NCBI RefSeq assembly: GCF_042100115.1
Contig: NC_091273.1
Coordinates: forward strand, 1,674,001 to 1,738,000
Origin: Alternaria dauci
Taxonomy: Eukaryota > Ascomycota > Dothideomycetes > Pleosporales > Pleosporaceae
Direction: 5' to 3'
DNA: 64,000 nucleotides
Of this stretch, positions 42,801 to 54,417 are shown piece by piece. The translations under genes and the position numbers were made by a program. Every line of letters starts with the position of its first letter. Position 1 is the first letter of the stretch. The notes below the pieces were generated by a model. The model was not told the origin of the DNA. It did no database searches and was given only the letters and a program-made list of their open reading frames with translations.

Positions 42801-44581
42801 ATGCGACGATCGGAGTCGAACTGGTTCCGGTGAGCAGACGAAGACATGTCATCTTCTGTTTCGGGATCTGCAGTGGGCAAGGATCCCTCCGCACGCAGAG
42901 CTTGAATCATATCCAGATATCTAGCTGCAGTAGTTGCCAATGTGCCAATGCAAAATGCATACTGCATACGAACAAGGGAACCGACGGAGGTAGGATAGTC
43001 GGGAAGATATGCCTCTAGTCGTGGCAAAACATACTCTGGAAATATGTAGGCGTTGATGGGAGAGACGACGTGCACCATGGCAAGGATTTGTGTCAGCGTG
43101 CGTAGTGCAGCAATCTTGACTTGGTCAGACTTGTCAACTAGCAATTGGGCCACGTAGGGGATCACTCGGTCTAGCTTTGCTTCGTCTGTCAAGCGCTCTG
43201 AGAATGCCAGGAGTAACTCGAGGCCGCGAACACGGGCAGAAGCCCTCGCTGTTCCCCGTAAACAGGATACGACGATAGTTAGGAAGACCAAATTGCCGTC
43301 GTCGATGGCTAGACTCCGGGCTGGGGAGGCCTGGTGCTGATAGTTTGGTATGTTGACGAATAATGGAAAGAGCTTGGCGTTTGGCTTTGGAGGAGAAAAC
43401 TCTGGTCTAGTGAGCTCCTTCCCTTCCTCGTTGGAGAGCAGATGAGAGATCTTGTCGTAGTCGCTATATATTTGGTCTATACGCTCATCAGGCTCACCAA
43501 GATGTTCTGATCCAGTTGTTACAGGTTTGCGCCCGGAGGATGGGTCGGTGATTGAGTACATGTACTGCTGTAAAAAGCCATAGAAGTATGTTGGAAATGC
43601 TTTGCCTTTCCAGTGCGTCAGATAGTCTTCAGCAGTCATGCGCGAATTAGGGTCTACTTGTATCATGTGCAAGATCAGCTCCCGGACACTAGCATCCTGA
43701 ATCTTGCTGAGATGAGAGTGTTCGGGGTTGTATTCGCCTTGTCGATACTTGAAGAGCTGACTGAGGGAGAAGATGGGTGCTTCTAAGAAGAGTTCGGCGA
43801 TGACGCAGCCGACGCTGAAGATGTCCATGGCCCAGTTGACATCACCCTCGCCTTCGGGTTGCTGTCCAGCAGCCAGGAACCTCTCCGGTGCAAGGTAACA
43901 AGTGCGGCGACCGGAAAGATCGAAGTAAAAGGAGAAGTCGGCAGGGTTGTCTTCGGGTAGATGAGCTGGCTTGTATGACGACGAAAAGTCGGCGAGATAT
44001 AGCCAATTCCAGGATGTGACGAGGACGTTCTCGGTCTTGATGTCGCCATGATAAATGTTCCTAGCGTGGCAGTCCCGTACAGCGCAGAGGAGCTGGAATG
44101 AGAGCCATTTCTTCTCTATCTCTTCTAAGAATGGACGTGTGCTATAGGAGGTTGAGCGAATGGCAGGGCTGGTAAGATGACATGGACGTACCTCAAACGA
44201 TCGTACAGAGAACTGTGGATGTATTGGCGTACGAGATAGCCGCAAGCAGCCGTCTCAATAACGCGGTGGTATGGGACAGCATTGGGCACATCTGCTAGCA
44301 CTTTGCGTTCGTCTTGAAAGTGTGAGTTATGCAGCCGCAGGGTGGCGGGACTTGTGCGAGAACTCACGGAGTAGCCGTTTGACATGTTCGTGGAAGTCAA
44401 ATTGAGCATAAGGCTTCATCACCACTCGGGCTACGACAAGACCGTCCTTGTGGCGCGCCCGTACGGCTTTCATAAAACGCGCAGCCCCGAGCGACTTTTC
44501 ATACTGTAGATCGGCTAGCTCAGGTACGTCGATGTTGGCCGACCCAGCAGAAAGCGTAGTGAGGGAAAAGCCCTGGCCCAT
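39809..44581 (-). CDS. VPS15: VPS15 protein kinase-like subunit of PI3-kinase complexes, 1555 aa
   Basis: Exons 44581-44368, 44312-44192 and 44141-39809 (introns 55 and 50 bp). The protein starts MGQGFSL, with Gly2 as the myristoylation site. The kinase domain (about 25-330) has the catalytic loop HGDIKTEN at 143-150 and a DFS triplet (163-165) in place of DFG, a family trait. YFDLSGRRTCYLAPERF follows. HEAT-type helices span about 380-800. A disordered Ser-rich linker leads to a C-terminal WD40 propeller (for example GSDDGTVKIWDT). Vps15 tethers and activates the Vps34 lipid kinase at endosomes and autophagosomes. It is divergent from ALG2 with 379 bp between the ATGs. Confidence 0.93.
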
Positions 44582-44960
44582 GACGGCGGTTGATGCGCGA
44601 GTCGGGTGGCAGTGGACGTCGTCGTTGTTGTCGTCGTGTTAGGATGCGGCGCACTGTCGGTCCGCCACAACGAACATGTTGAAGGGTGCGATGCAGGCCT
44701 TTCACGGTGTATACCTAGCGAGTATCCTTGTTGGATGGAGTCTTATCAGACGGCGTCGCACACGTAGTGTCCAGGTGTTGGTTTGCACGCGTCAGGTGCG
44801 GCCTTGCGGGTGGTCATGGTTCACCCGTCGCGCCCGCCTTGACACCAACCCCAAAGCGGAAAGGCCGCCCGCAGCCCACTCCATGTCGTGCGTCGCAACA
44901 CGTAAGTGATTACACCCGTTTCTCTTTCTGTCTCTGTCTCTGTCTCTCTCTGAACGAACG
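44582..44960. promoter_or_regulatory. shared promoter of VPS15 and ALG2
   Basis: 379 bp between two divergent ATGs. A CT-rich run (44919-44952, TCTCTTTCTGTCTCTGTCTC and on) sits just before the ALG2 start and is probably its leader. No TATA box is evident. This is typical of housekeeping pairs. Confidence 0.55.
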
Positions 44961-46416
44961 ATGGCGGAAAAGAAGGAGCGCGTCGTCTTCTTCCACCCCG
45001 ATCTGGGCATCGGCGGGGCGGAGCGCTTGGTCATCGATGCCGCCGTTGGCCTCCAGAATCGCGGGCACAGCGTCACCATCTTCACATCGCACTGCGACCC
45101 GCACCACTGCTTCGATGAGGCGCGCGATGGTAAGCCTCTACCACAACACGTCGGATCGCCCGCCGCCTATGCCTGGCCACGCAGCTGAGACCTGACGCGC
45201 ACACAAAGGAACCCTCGACGTGCGAGTGCGCGGCAACACCATCGTCCCCTCGACCCTCTTCGGCCGCTTCGCTATACTGTGTGCTATCCTGCGCCAGTTG
45301 CATCTGGTACTACACATCGCCCTCTTCACCCAGGAACTTGGCGGCCTCGCGCCTACCTCGTTCTTTGTCGACCAGCTCAGCGCCGGCATTCCGCTCTTGC
45401 GCCTGCTGCAGCCCCGCCCCCGCGTCATCTTCTACTGCCACTTCCCAGACAAACTACTAGCCAAGAAGGGCGGACTGCTCAAGACCCTGTACCGTGCGCC
45501 CTTTGACTGGCTCGAGAGCTGGAGCACGGGATGCAGCGACACCATTGTTGTCAACAGCAACTTCACCAAGAGCATCTTTGCCGATGCCTTCCCTGCCCTC
45601 AAGCACCGTGAGCCGGGCGTTGTGTATCCCTGCGTAGACATCAACGCAGCCGAGTCGGACGACAAAGTCACGCCATTGTGGAAGAACAAAAAGGTGCTGC
45701 TCAGCATCAACCGTTTCGAGCAGAAAAAGGACGTGGCACTTGCAATCAAGGCATTTGCAGGCTTGTCGCCTAAAGAGCGCGAAGATGCACGACTGGTAAT
45801 CGCAGGCGGCTATGATCCAAGAGTGCCTGAAAATGTCTCTACATACACCGAACTGTGTCACCTCGCAGATTCACTCAAGCTAAAGCACGCAACTGCCAAG
45901 ACCGTCATCACCGCCCAAGCCATGCCCGACGACATTTCGGTTCTCTTTCTCCACTCTGTCCCGAATGCCTTCAAAACCACGCTGCTACGCACCTCGCGCC
46001 TCCTCGTGTACACTCCCTTGAATGAGCACTTTGGCATCGTCCCACTAGAAGCCATGTTGGTGGGCACCCCCGTTCTAGCTGCTAATCAAGGTGGGCCCAC
46101 TGAAACAGTCATAAGCGGCCAGACGGGTTGGCTGCGAGACGTCACCAAGGTACAAGACTGGACCGAGGTCATGCGCATTGCGCTCGAAGATGGCGAAGGC
46201 GAGGCACGGCTGAAAGAGATGGGTAAGTGGGGTAGGGACAGAGTTGTGGCCGAGTTCTCCAAGGAGAAATTGGCTGAAAGGCTGGAGAGGGAGATTAATA
46301 GTATGATGCAGAAAAGTGACCGGCCGCCGCTGATACCATTTGCTGCAGCCATACTGGCTGTAGGCTTGATGGGCGCCCTTGCTGCGGTCAGCATGCTGCT
46401 AGCTTTGAAACAATAG
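44961..46416 (+). CDS. ALG2: ALG2 alpha-1,3/1,6-mannosyltransferase, 458 aa
   Basis: Exons 44961-45129 and 45209-46416, with a 79-bp intron (GTAAGC...CAAAG) in phase 1 giving [14 protein letters not shown]. It is a GT4-fold glycosyltransferase: [18 protein letters not shown] at the start, [23 protein letters not shown], and the nucleotide-sugar motif [12 protein letters not shown] near 329-339. The last 28 residues are a hydrophobic membrane anchor. ALG2 adds the second and third mannose to the dolichol-linked oligosaccharide on the cytosolic face of the ER. Length matches the family. Confidence 0.93.
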
Positions 46417-46618
46417 CCTTGTGTTCTCAAACAGTCAAATATTACTATTATTGGTCGAATTTGTTGGCTTGTCAATCACTCGTATGCCTCTGATCTACAC
46501 TTTGATTGGCACAGCGAAGCACACATACCCTTGACCTGGGTCTCATCGGGTAAACGACCCAAAGACCTCGAATTTGGTACGAGACGTCAAATCATGTGCA
46601 TTGTGTTTCCACTGGCCA

Positions 46619-47870
46619 CTATTGCTTCATCATAGCCTTCACGCTAGGCACTTCATCCTCTTTCCCTAGAATATCCGGCAATGGACCAATAGGTGTGATC
46701 TGGAATCTGTTGATCTGCCCATGGCTCTTGGTGTAGTGTTTCTTGATGTGTTCAAAGTTGGTCGTCTCTTTGAAAGCGGGATAGTCCTGTTCCAGTCATA
46801 TTAGCACAAGCAGTCACACATACACAACGTGCAGGCATATTTGGAGAAGAATATGAAAAATACAGAGACATACCCAGTACAAGTGACGCATCCACTTGTG
46901 TAGAAGAGGGTATCCCGACCGAATATCGCGAATATTGCACTTGAAGTGCTGGACGTAGACAGGATCGAAGCGAATGATAGTTGTGAAGAGGCGGACATCG
47001 GCCTCGGTTACATGTGGGCTTGAAAGAAGGTATGGTGTCGAAGACTTGGACAACGACTCTTCCAGGCGATCAAGGGACTTGAAAAGCTGCGTTACAGCCT
47101 TTGTATAGGCCTCTTCGGTACTGTGCCAACATTAGTACGGTACAGTCAATGTCGGATCAGCGGTATAGGGTAGCATACGTAGCGAATCCTGACTTGTAAA
47201 CGCCGTTGTTTACGTCATTGTAGACCCAGTCATTCATTGCTTCGATATCCTTTTGAAGGTCCTTGGGAAACAGATCCACCTTCTTGTATTTCTCCTCGAT
47301 GATGTCGTCAAACTCGGTGTACAACATCCTTATGATCTCGGCACTCTCGTTGCTGACAATCTTCTTGGCTTTCTTGTCGTACAGTGTCGGTACGGTGAAC
47401 CGACCCTCGTAGTCTGGGTTCTGCTCAAAGTAGATGTCACGCAGGTGCGTGTATCCATCGTGGATCGGGTCTGGTGTTGTGTTGCCCGGAGCCTGTTCAT
47501 CGGGGGTTGCAAATCTCCATCCCTTCTCCGCCATGTGCCAGTGTACACTGGTGTAAGAGATGACATCTTCGAGACCTTTTAGGTGACGGACGATGAGTGT
47601 GCGGTGGGCCCAGGGACACGCGTACGAAACATAGAGATGGTAACGACCTTTCTCGGGCGGAAACTCAGCACCAGGTTTGTTTTGAATCCAGTTCCTGAAG
47701 ACAGAAGTTTGGCGCTTGAATTCGCCACTCTTGTCACCGGGTTTGACCTGTTGTCGCGATCAGTATGCTGGTGCTGGTTCTGCGACACTTTCCCACCCAT
47801 GAACCCTACTTACCCAATCAGTAATTGATCCCTTCCCGTCCTTGCTCTCTTGTTGAGGCGCTTTGTCCAT
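46619..47870 (-). CDS. ECM4: glutathionyl-hydroquinone reductase (ECM4/GTO type), 346 aa
   Basis: Four exons: 47870-47814, 47747-47179, 47120-46874 and 46786-46619 (introns 66, 58 and 87 bp). The thioredoxin-like half has YVSYACPWAHRTLIV with catalytic Cys63 in the CPWAH box that defines xi-class/omega-like glutathione transferases. FTVPTLYDKK and IVSNESAEIIRM follow. The helical half has VTEADVRLFTTIIRFDPVY and YPLLHKWMRHLYW. These enzymes reduce glutathionyl-hydroquinones with glutathione and help in redox and aromatic-compound detoxification. It is convergent with ALG2, about 200 bp apart. Confidence 0.92.
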
Positions 47871-48436
47871 GGCTGCACGGCTTAATGTTACGATAAAAGG
47901 TCGTGTGTGTCGTAGAGCAATAGAAGAACGTTTCGAAAATGCCCTGAGTCGCAATGTACAAGAGAACATGGAACAACAGCTTGGAACTACGCAAGCAAAC
48001 GTCGCGGCTATATAGCTGTCATTGAAAGCGCGCAACTATACTGAGACGGGGACGTCATAGCTCCTCTTGGTTCCGATTTGGTGGGGCACACGTTCCGAAG
48101 GTGGAGTTTACTCAGCATTTGGAATACTTGACTAACCTATGCCGTGACAAAGCATTTCGTGATGGGTTTCCGCTTTGGCTGCAGATGCGAAGCATCAAAG
48201 TTTGGCGCGTGTCAAGCTGTCTGGACAGGCCTTGAAAATAGAGAACTTTAACCACGAACGTGGAAGGACACTCCAGATTTGATGGGTATCTAACGCTTTT
48301 GCTCGTCCGTCCAATGTCTACATGTATACAACCTCGCACAGAAACTTGTTACACCCTAGCCATATCATACAAGGTGGGCCACCCACATACTTGATGCTAC
48401 TTGAACACAAGTAAGCCATCGTTGAGGCCATGTACC
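47871..48436. other. spacer between ECM4-type gene and NUP49
   Basis: 565 bp with the promoter of the ECM4-type gene and the 3' flank of NUP49. I see no additional gene. Confidence 0.4.
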
Positions 48437-49963
48437 TCAGAGCAGGGCGGCACCCACGCTTCCTAACGTCTGTTTCGTCACATCGTCCCGTACCTTGCCC
48501 ACCTTCTTGGCTGAATCGAGGATAGCCCCCTCAATGGCCTTGAGAGCCTCGACCAGCTCGCGGCGCTGATCGCGTGGCGCACTTCGGCTGCCAGTCAGTT
48601 GCTGAGCCTTCTCCATTGTGCCAGCCTCCATCGTCCGTAGGTGCGCCTCAATCTCACGGATCTGGCGCTGGTACACGTCCAGAGTACTGCCGAGTTCGTC
48701 GGTACGGCGATTGAAGTAGCCCATGAGGTCGACAGGCTTGGTCGAGTCATCATCGTCCATGGCGCTTGTCGCAGGGGCCTTTGCGCTCGAGGCAGTAAGG
48801 TTCGCATTATTGCGGTAGTGGAACTGTGCTGGTAGTCGTTGGTTCTCGATGGCACGGAAGCTGAGAGTCGCATCGTCGGCGTCCTTCTTGACAAGACTCT
48901 TGAGGTGTGCAATGTTGGCAGAATCGTTGTCCAGGCCGACTTCGACGGTGGAGAGGATCGTCTCGATGTATGCTACGTCGGGCGCAATGGTGGAAATGTC
49001 GCTCTCACTGCCGGGAAGAGCCTCACGGATCTGGTTGCAGTAGTTGACCTTGCGCTGGATGCCCTCGTCAAACTGCTGGATGAGGCTTTGTATTTCGGGG
49101 TGCAGATCGTTGAAACGCGTGGTCCCCCGTATTGAGTCGAGGGTCATCTGAACTGGCTGTGCGTTGGAGCTCATCTGGGGCCCTCCCAGCGTAGAGCCAC
49201 CGAGTGTATTCGACCTGTTTTGTGTACTGGTGCCGCCGAACAGGCTGTTTTGCTGCTGCGGCTGGGCTTGCTGTTGGGTGGACCCGAAGAGCGACGGGGT
49301 TGATGTTTGGTTTTGCTGAGTGGATGTATTGTTTCCGAATAAAGAGGGTGTGGTCGTCTGTTGTGTTGAAGAGGCGCTAGAGAATGCAGTTAGCCGTGTG
49401 TCACTACCAAGAGTCTTCGTCCCCTACAATAGCGATGGCTTCGACTGGGCGCCTCCAAACAGCCCGCCGGACTGGGCAGTGTTTTGTGTCTGGTTTTGTG
49501 TGTTTCCGCCCAAGGCGCCGCCGAACAGGCCTCCGCTCTGCGGCTGTGTTGATTGCGCTGTAGACGAGCCAAAGAGCCCTCCGCTTGCCGGGGCTGTCGT
49601 CGCGGGCTTGTTTAGATTGCCAAAGAGGCCGCCGCTAGAAGGTTGGGAAGTCTGGGTTTGGCCGCCGAAGAGCGATCCAGACTGTGCTTGCTGTGGTTGC
49701 TGGGCAGACCCAAAGAGCCCTCCACTGCTCTGAGGCTGGCTTGCCTGCTGGCCTTGGTTGGCGCTGTTTCCACTGCAAGAGTCAGTCTACTGCACCCAAC
49801 ATGTAGCCATGCCCAGCAAAAGCTGCGACGCGCGCATCAAGCACGGCAGCAGCACTCGTAGCTGTCGAGTAGGAGCTGTCAGCCGAGGATGTGTGAATAC
49901 ATACAACAAGCCGCCGCCGCCAGTATTGATGCTCAGCGAGTTTGAGCGCCCAAAGCCGGCCAT
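48437..49963 (-). CDS. NUP49: FG nucleoporin NUP49 (Nup58 counterpart), 447 aa
   Basis: Exons 49963-49905, 49772-49428 and 49376-48437. Intron 1 (132 bp) splits a GLFG repeat. Intron 2 (51 bp) uses donor GTAGGG, branch GCTAAC and acceptor TCTAG, and bypasses an in-frame TAG. The N-terminal half has about ten GLFG/SLFG repeats in Gln/Ser/Thr spacers. The C-terminal half (from about 203) is a coiled coil: [68 protein letters not shown]. Nup49 forms the central Nsp1-Nup57-Nup49 trimer of the nuclear pore, and its FG repeats bind transport receptors. It is divergent from FIP1. Confidence 0.9.
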
Positions 49964-50493
49964 CTTGTGCGAACGTCCCTGGTCGTCTTGGGCAGCTTTG
50001 CTGTGTCTATGTCGTCGCTCGCAAAAGATTCACGAGAACAAAGTCGCAACGACTGAAAGCGCTTGTTTGTAACAAAGCCCGCAAGGATGGTTGACAGAAT
50101 CACGAATAAACGACTGTGGAAATGCGCGTGGTTAGAGGTGCGGAGGTTGCTTCTACAGGTGGACAAGGACCGTCTGCGTCTGTTTGGCTGCGCGCCAGCA
50201 ACAAGCACGGGCCTCAACGCGTCCATTCTACTCGGCTAATCGTTCCCTCGTCCAGCAACTCAAAGAAGCTCAAGGTCGTTAGTAGAGGCGTGACTACAGG
50301 AGGCGTTGAAGACACGACTTATTTACACTATTTCACTCTCAATAACGACAATCATCAGAGAGAAACGCTGGAAATTGAACACGCTGCCTCTTCCAGACCC
50401 GCACTCGCGAGAGCTGGATACAGTGTAATCCCCCAGAAGCTCTCAATTGCCAGGGACGCGCCCTGTGACTAGTGGACCGAAGAGAACGACAAA
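49964..50493. promoter_or_regulatory. shared promoter of NUP49 and FIP1
   Basis: 530 bp between divergent ATGs. Short overlapping open frames on both strands (up to 118 codons) look like chance. No TATA box stands out. Confidence 0.45.
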
Positions 50494-51539
50494 ATGGCAG
50501 ACGAATCTGACGATGATCTCTACGGCGATGAGACAACCGCGCAGCAGAACAAGGATGCGAAGAAAGAGGAGAATGTCTCCAGCGGTGACGAGCCAATGGA
50601 TGAAGAGTCGGGCGATGAGGACGAAAGCGATTCGGTATGCTGCACTGGAAGCCTGCAACAAGCTGGCTGTTATTCTGACACAGCTCTAGGATATCGACAT
50701 CATCATCGAGAAGGCGCCAGCACCCCCCAAGCCTACAGGGTAAGCTTCAGTCAAGCTTCAAACGGAGATTCACGCTGACAACTCCATCTAGCACGCAAGC
50801 ATCCCAAGAAAGCAAAGCGATAAAGATTGAAGCCCCACCTGCCTCGTCCACCACACCCTCGCAACAGGCAGCCCCCAAAACTGTTCCCACCACCGGCGGC
50901 ACTGTGCCCCAGCTGTCAGCCGCAGCCCTTTCAGGCACTGCCTTCCCCGCGCAACGCACCTCTACCATCGACGTCAACGGCAACCCCGTCTATCCCCCTC
51001 AAGGCAAGGAGATTCTCAGCGTGGACATTGATGCAGATCTGGCTGAAGAGCAAAAGATCTGGCGCCGACCAGGCGAAGACCAGTCGGATTACTTCAACTA
51101 CGGCTTCGATGAGTTTACCTGGGAGTTGTACCGGCAGAGGCAAGTCAACATGGCCAACACGCTGCAGAGTCAGAAGAACGACATGGCGCAGATGCAGGCC
51201 ATGATGGGCGGTGGACCCATGCCGGGTATGCCTGGTATGGGTGCTGGTCCACAGGGCAACGGCGGACCAGGCGGTGCGCCGCCAACAGGGCCTGCAGGCG
51301 GCGGTAATGTCATGGCACCTGGAGGCATGAATGAACAGCAGATGCAGATGATGATGCAGGAAATGATGGCGCAGGGCATGGATCCCAGCCAGATGGACTT
51401 TGCATCATTCATGCAGATGGCTGGCCAGGGCATGGGTGGTTTCGGTGGCGGACCTGGTGGTCAACAAGGCGGAGGCTTCCAGCAAGGCCACCAAGGTGGT
51501 GGGAGAGGCGGACGCGGTGGTAGAGGAAGGGGATGGTAG
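50494..51539 (+). CDS. FIP1: FIP1, pre-mRNA polyadenylation factor subunit, 312 aa
   Basis: Exons 50494-50634, 50690-50739 and 50792-51539 (introns 55 and 52 bp). The N-terminus is acidic (DESDDDLYGDE), as in Fip1, where it contacts poly(A) polymerase. DIDIIIEKAP follows across exon 2. The Fip1 core motif is at about 150-180 (KIWRRPGEDQSDYFNYGFDE then FTWELYRQRQ) and binds CPSF30/Yth1. The C-terminus is Met/Gln/Gly-rich and ends in RGG repeats (GGRGGRGGRGRGW), probably RNA-binding. It acts in the nuclear cleavage and polyadenylation complex. Confidence 0.93.
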
Positions 51540-51955
51540 CACGGAGAAGACAACTCCATGTCTGGTCCAGATGGCAGCATGGAAAAAGGTCGACTTATGA
51601 TGATACATGGCATCACGGCGTTCTGATTGTATTACTACGATACCATGGGTGGGGAAAGCCTCCTAGCGCAAAACGGTCTGTTTTTACTTCATACAGATCA
51701 ATCTACTTTAAGCTCGAGTGCTTTACTACATACGCCTCCTTGCCTGTGATAGCGTCACTGTGTCTTGCCGTGGACACTCCACTCTGCCTTCGCTCTTTCA
51801 GGGCCATGCGCGGTGCGAACCAAGCCTCTTTGTGCATCGCAATGGTCATGCGTCTCCTTGTTTCTTGTAGGCGTGGGGTTATGCATAGTCGCGAGCTGCA
51901 CTGTCTGCCTGCTTTACATGTTTCCGTCATTGTCCACATTCTCATGGTATAGTCG
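51540..51955. other. spacer between convergent FIP1 and LEA1
   Basis: 416 bp of 3' flanks. Open frames here are shadows. No other feature was seen. Confidence 0.45.
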
Positions 51956-53019
51956 CTATGTCTCCATCGGTTCCCCGCCTTGGAGGACGTGTGCTGGTAT
52001 CCGTCCCTCAGCAAAGTCCTTCTCAAGCTTTGCCATTTCCGCCAGACTGCTGGCGTTGAGGATGGCAGCGCGCATGCGCTTCTTCTCCTCATCAGTGTAG
52101 ATGCGCTCTTTGCCTGAGTCGGCACCGTTTGTGATTGTAGGGACGACAAAACCTTTCGACTTGTTGTTGGAGATCTGGCTGAATCAGTATTCGAGCATTG
52201 GTAACAGCAGTGTACAGGACATACCTGGTTTGCAAGCTCGGTTGGCTCCTCTGCAGTTCCGAATAGCTCCTTGGCCGTCTTCCGCTCAGCATCGCGCACC
52301 TTGACAAAATCCAGGAATCGCACAGTGGGGCAGCGCCAGATAACCCAGTACCGGTAGTTCTACTTCGTGTTAGCATGGTCCACACTACGGTCTATTGTCA
52401 TGCGATTTCGAGCCGGCCAAACCGCAACTAGTGGCTCATCCTACATCATCTCTACTCCTCGGGCTCAAGTGTGCTTGCACAATTAGGCTCCAAGTATCGT
52501 GGTTCAAGAGGCTTGTTACGTACCTCTTTGCGCGTGACGGGATTGCCCATGAGTGAAAGATACACGAGATGCTTGAATCCCGCTAGCGGATCCAAGTCCG
52601 CCAGCTCTGCGATTTTGTTCTTGGTGAGGACCAGTGTTCGCAGATTGGGTATGCTCGAGGAGAGGTTCGGTTGGATGTGGGAGATGCGGTTTTGCGCGAG
52701 GAAGAGAGTGCGGAGACGAGGCTGGAGGGGGAAGTTGCCGAGCTGTGCAATGTCGTTGTCGGTAAGATCTATGGCGTCGTTGTCCTGCAACTTTGTCAAT
52801 ATGGCGATGCACGTCAGGTGGCTTGGTCAACTAACCCTTGCTGCGCCCATGTTTTCGATGGCGGAAATCTTGTGACCTATAAGTAACGATATTGATATCA
52901 ACTCAGCTCTCAAGTGCAGTATCTGTCCTTTTCAACGCACCTCGCAGATCGAGTTCACGCTCCGTGAGACAGTTGATGAAAGAAAGGGAGTTGTTGATCA
53001 GGTCTGTCGTTAACCTCAT
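51956..53019 (-). CDS. LEA1: U2 snRNP protein A' (LEA1), 244 aa
   Basis: Five exons: 53019-52941, 52876-52836, 52784-52524, 52359-52225 and 52174-51956. The spliced start MRLTTDLINNSLSFINCLTE-RELDLRG-HKISAIENMGAAR-DNDAIDLTDNDI follows the family closely, which fixed the choice of acceptors. Leucine-rich repeats run to NPVTRKE. The C-terminal cap has NYRYWVIWRCPTVRFLDFVKV and AKELFGTAEEPTELANQ. U2A' pairs with U2B'' on the U2 snRNA for branch-site recognition. Intron 3 (164 bp) is long for this region. It is fitting, though incidental, that it stands next to FIP1 and NUP49. Confidence 0.92.
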
Positions 53020-53838
53020 TCTTGCGATTTGGTGAGGATCAAGTTGCGGACAAGAGGGTGATAGCAGAGGCTTCAGCGAGCTTCGGTATTGTCTGTGTTT
53101 TTACGCGGGGTTGCAAGAGTTGATCGCGACGCTGGAGCTTGTACTGAAATTCGTGGAGTGCCAAGGAACTCCCCACTAGCGCGACTTCCAGCTCCTGGTC
53201 ACTTCCGGACATCGTCGTTTAACCCCGCTCCACCACGCGAGGAATTGTCCTTGTTACACACTCGCTGGTTTTATCATGCAAGGCTAACAACTTGCACTAC
53301 AAATCAACGAGACGCGCTTGATGAGTAGTTTTTGTCATATCAACCTCGAATCTCTACAAAAGGTCTGCGGCTGTTGACGCAAGTATGAGACATCACTCTC
53401 GCATGTGCTAACCTTCTCGAAAAACTACAAAAGATACTCCTTGCAGGGCTTCACTTACGCAGCTACTGTATGATCTGGCATGCTCCTCTGACTCTACGTC
53501 AATCACACCTGGACGTTCTCCACAAGGCTGAACTCCAAGAATCAGCAGCCACACTGTCTGATTTACATTGCTCGGCAGACCGGTGAATGCACTCTTCGGC
53601 ATGTCTGGAATTTTTTCATAGAAGATATGACTTCTTACTCTTTCATTGGCTCTTTAGCACCGCGTGGTCTGCGACTGGGTCGCTACCATCCGGTGAACGA
53701 TGCAAGCCATCAGGGGGAGCAATTATGCAGCCTGGTGTGTTTCGTTGCGTCCTGACATGAGGTATAATATGCTAGTTCGGCGCCCCCAAACTACTTTTTG
53801 ATTCATCCTAGCCTCTCCACATCTCAGATTGACTCAAC
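53020..53838. other. 820-bp spacer between divergent genes
   Basis: LEA1 promoter on the left and promoter of the Cys/His-rich gene on the right. No coding region was recognised. Confidence 0.4.
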
Positions 53839-54417
53839 ATGCCGGCCTGCACGATATGCAGAAGATGGATCAGAGGTCCCGGAAGTCGATGCACGCAACA
53901 CCGTTACACTAGACATGGGAACGACGAATACAACTACAGTAGTGACTCGACAAATGCTCGCAGTGCCCACCACGCTCTCGTGCATTACGGGATACACAGC
54001 AGTGCATACGGATCCAGCTCTCACCCCAACGAGCTCGCAAAACCTCTTGTCCATGTTTTGGATAGATTCAGCAACACGTATTCCATCGTATCTGTGCAAT
54101 ATTCAGCGAATCCGTCGTCTGGAACTTACTCCATCTCAGCCCAGGCAAATCTCGATCGCGAGCAATGCACCAACTGTCTTGAATGGTTCCCAGATGGTCT
54201 CAAGCTACAGCATCACCGACAAGAGTTTCCAGTCGAATGCGAGCAGTGCAATCGGTGTCTGAGGCACGATGACATGGCGTACCATGCAACAGACGTTAGA
54301 CATGAGAGATGTTTTGTGAGGGGATGTGAGAGTGACTATAGGACAGTGGGTAACTGGAAGCATCGCTACGTTGAGAGGCATGTACTAGGCAGGCACATAC
54401 CGCAGGGTTACTATTGA
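53839..54417 (+). CDS. small Cys/His-rich, zinc-finger-like protein, 192 aa
   Basis: A single frame with a good context (CAACATGCC). The N-terminal CTICRRWIRGPGSRCTQH and a C-terminal cluster (CTNCLEWFPDGLKLQHHRQ, VECEQCNRCLRHDD, then GCESDYRTVGNWKHRYVERH) hold Cys and His pairs spaced like weak C2H2 fingers. The Ser/Asn-rich middle is probably disordered. It could bind zinc and perhaps nucleic acid, but no standard family fits well. It lacks introns and stands alone between wide spacers, so it may be lineage-specific. Confidence 0.55.
   Translation: MPACTICRRWIRGPGSRCTQHRYTRHGNDEYNYSSDSTNARSAHHALVHYGIHSSAYGSSSHPNELAKPLVHVLDRFSNTYSIVSVQYSANPSSGTYSISAQANLDREQCTNCLEWFPDGLKLQHHRQEFPVECEQCNRCLRHDDMAYHATDVRHERCFVRGCESDYRTVGNWKHRYVERHVLGRHIPQGYY

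Noticed and set aside
50116..50472. 118-codon frame upstream of FIP1
   Set aside because: It lies in the NUP49/FIP1 promoter, overlaps an antisense frame and has no recognisable domain.
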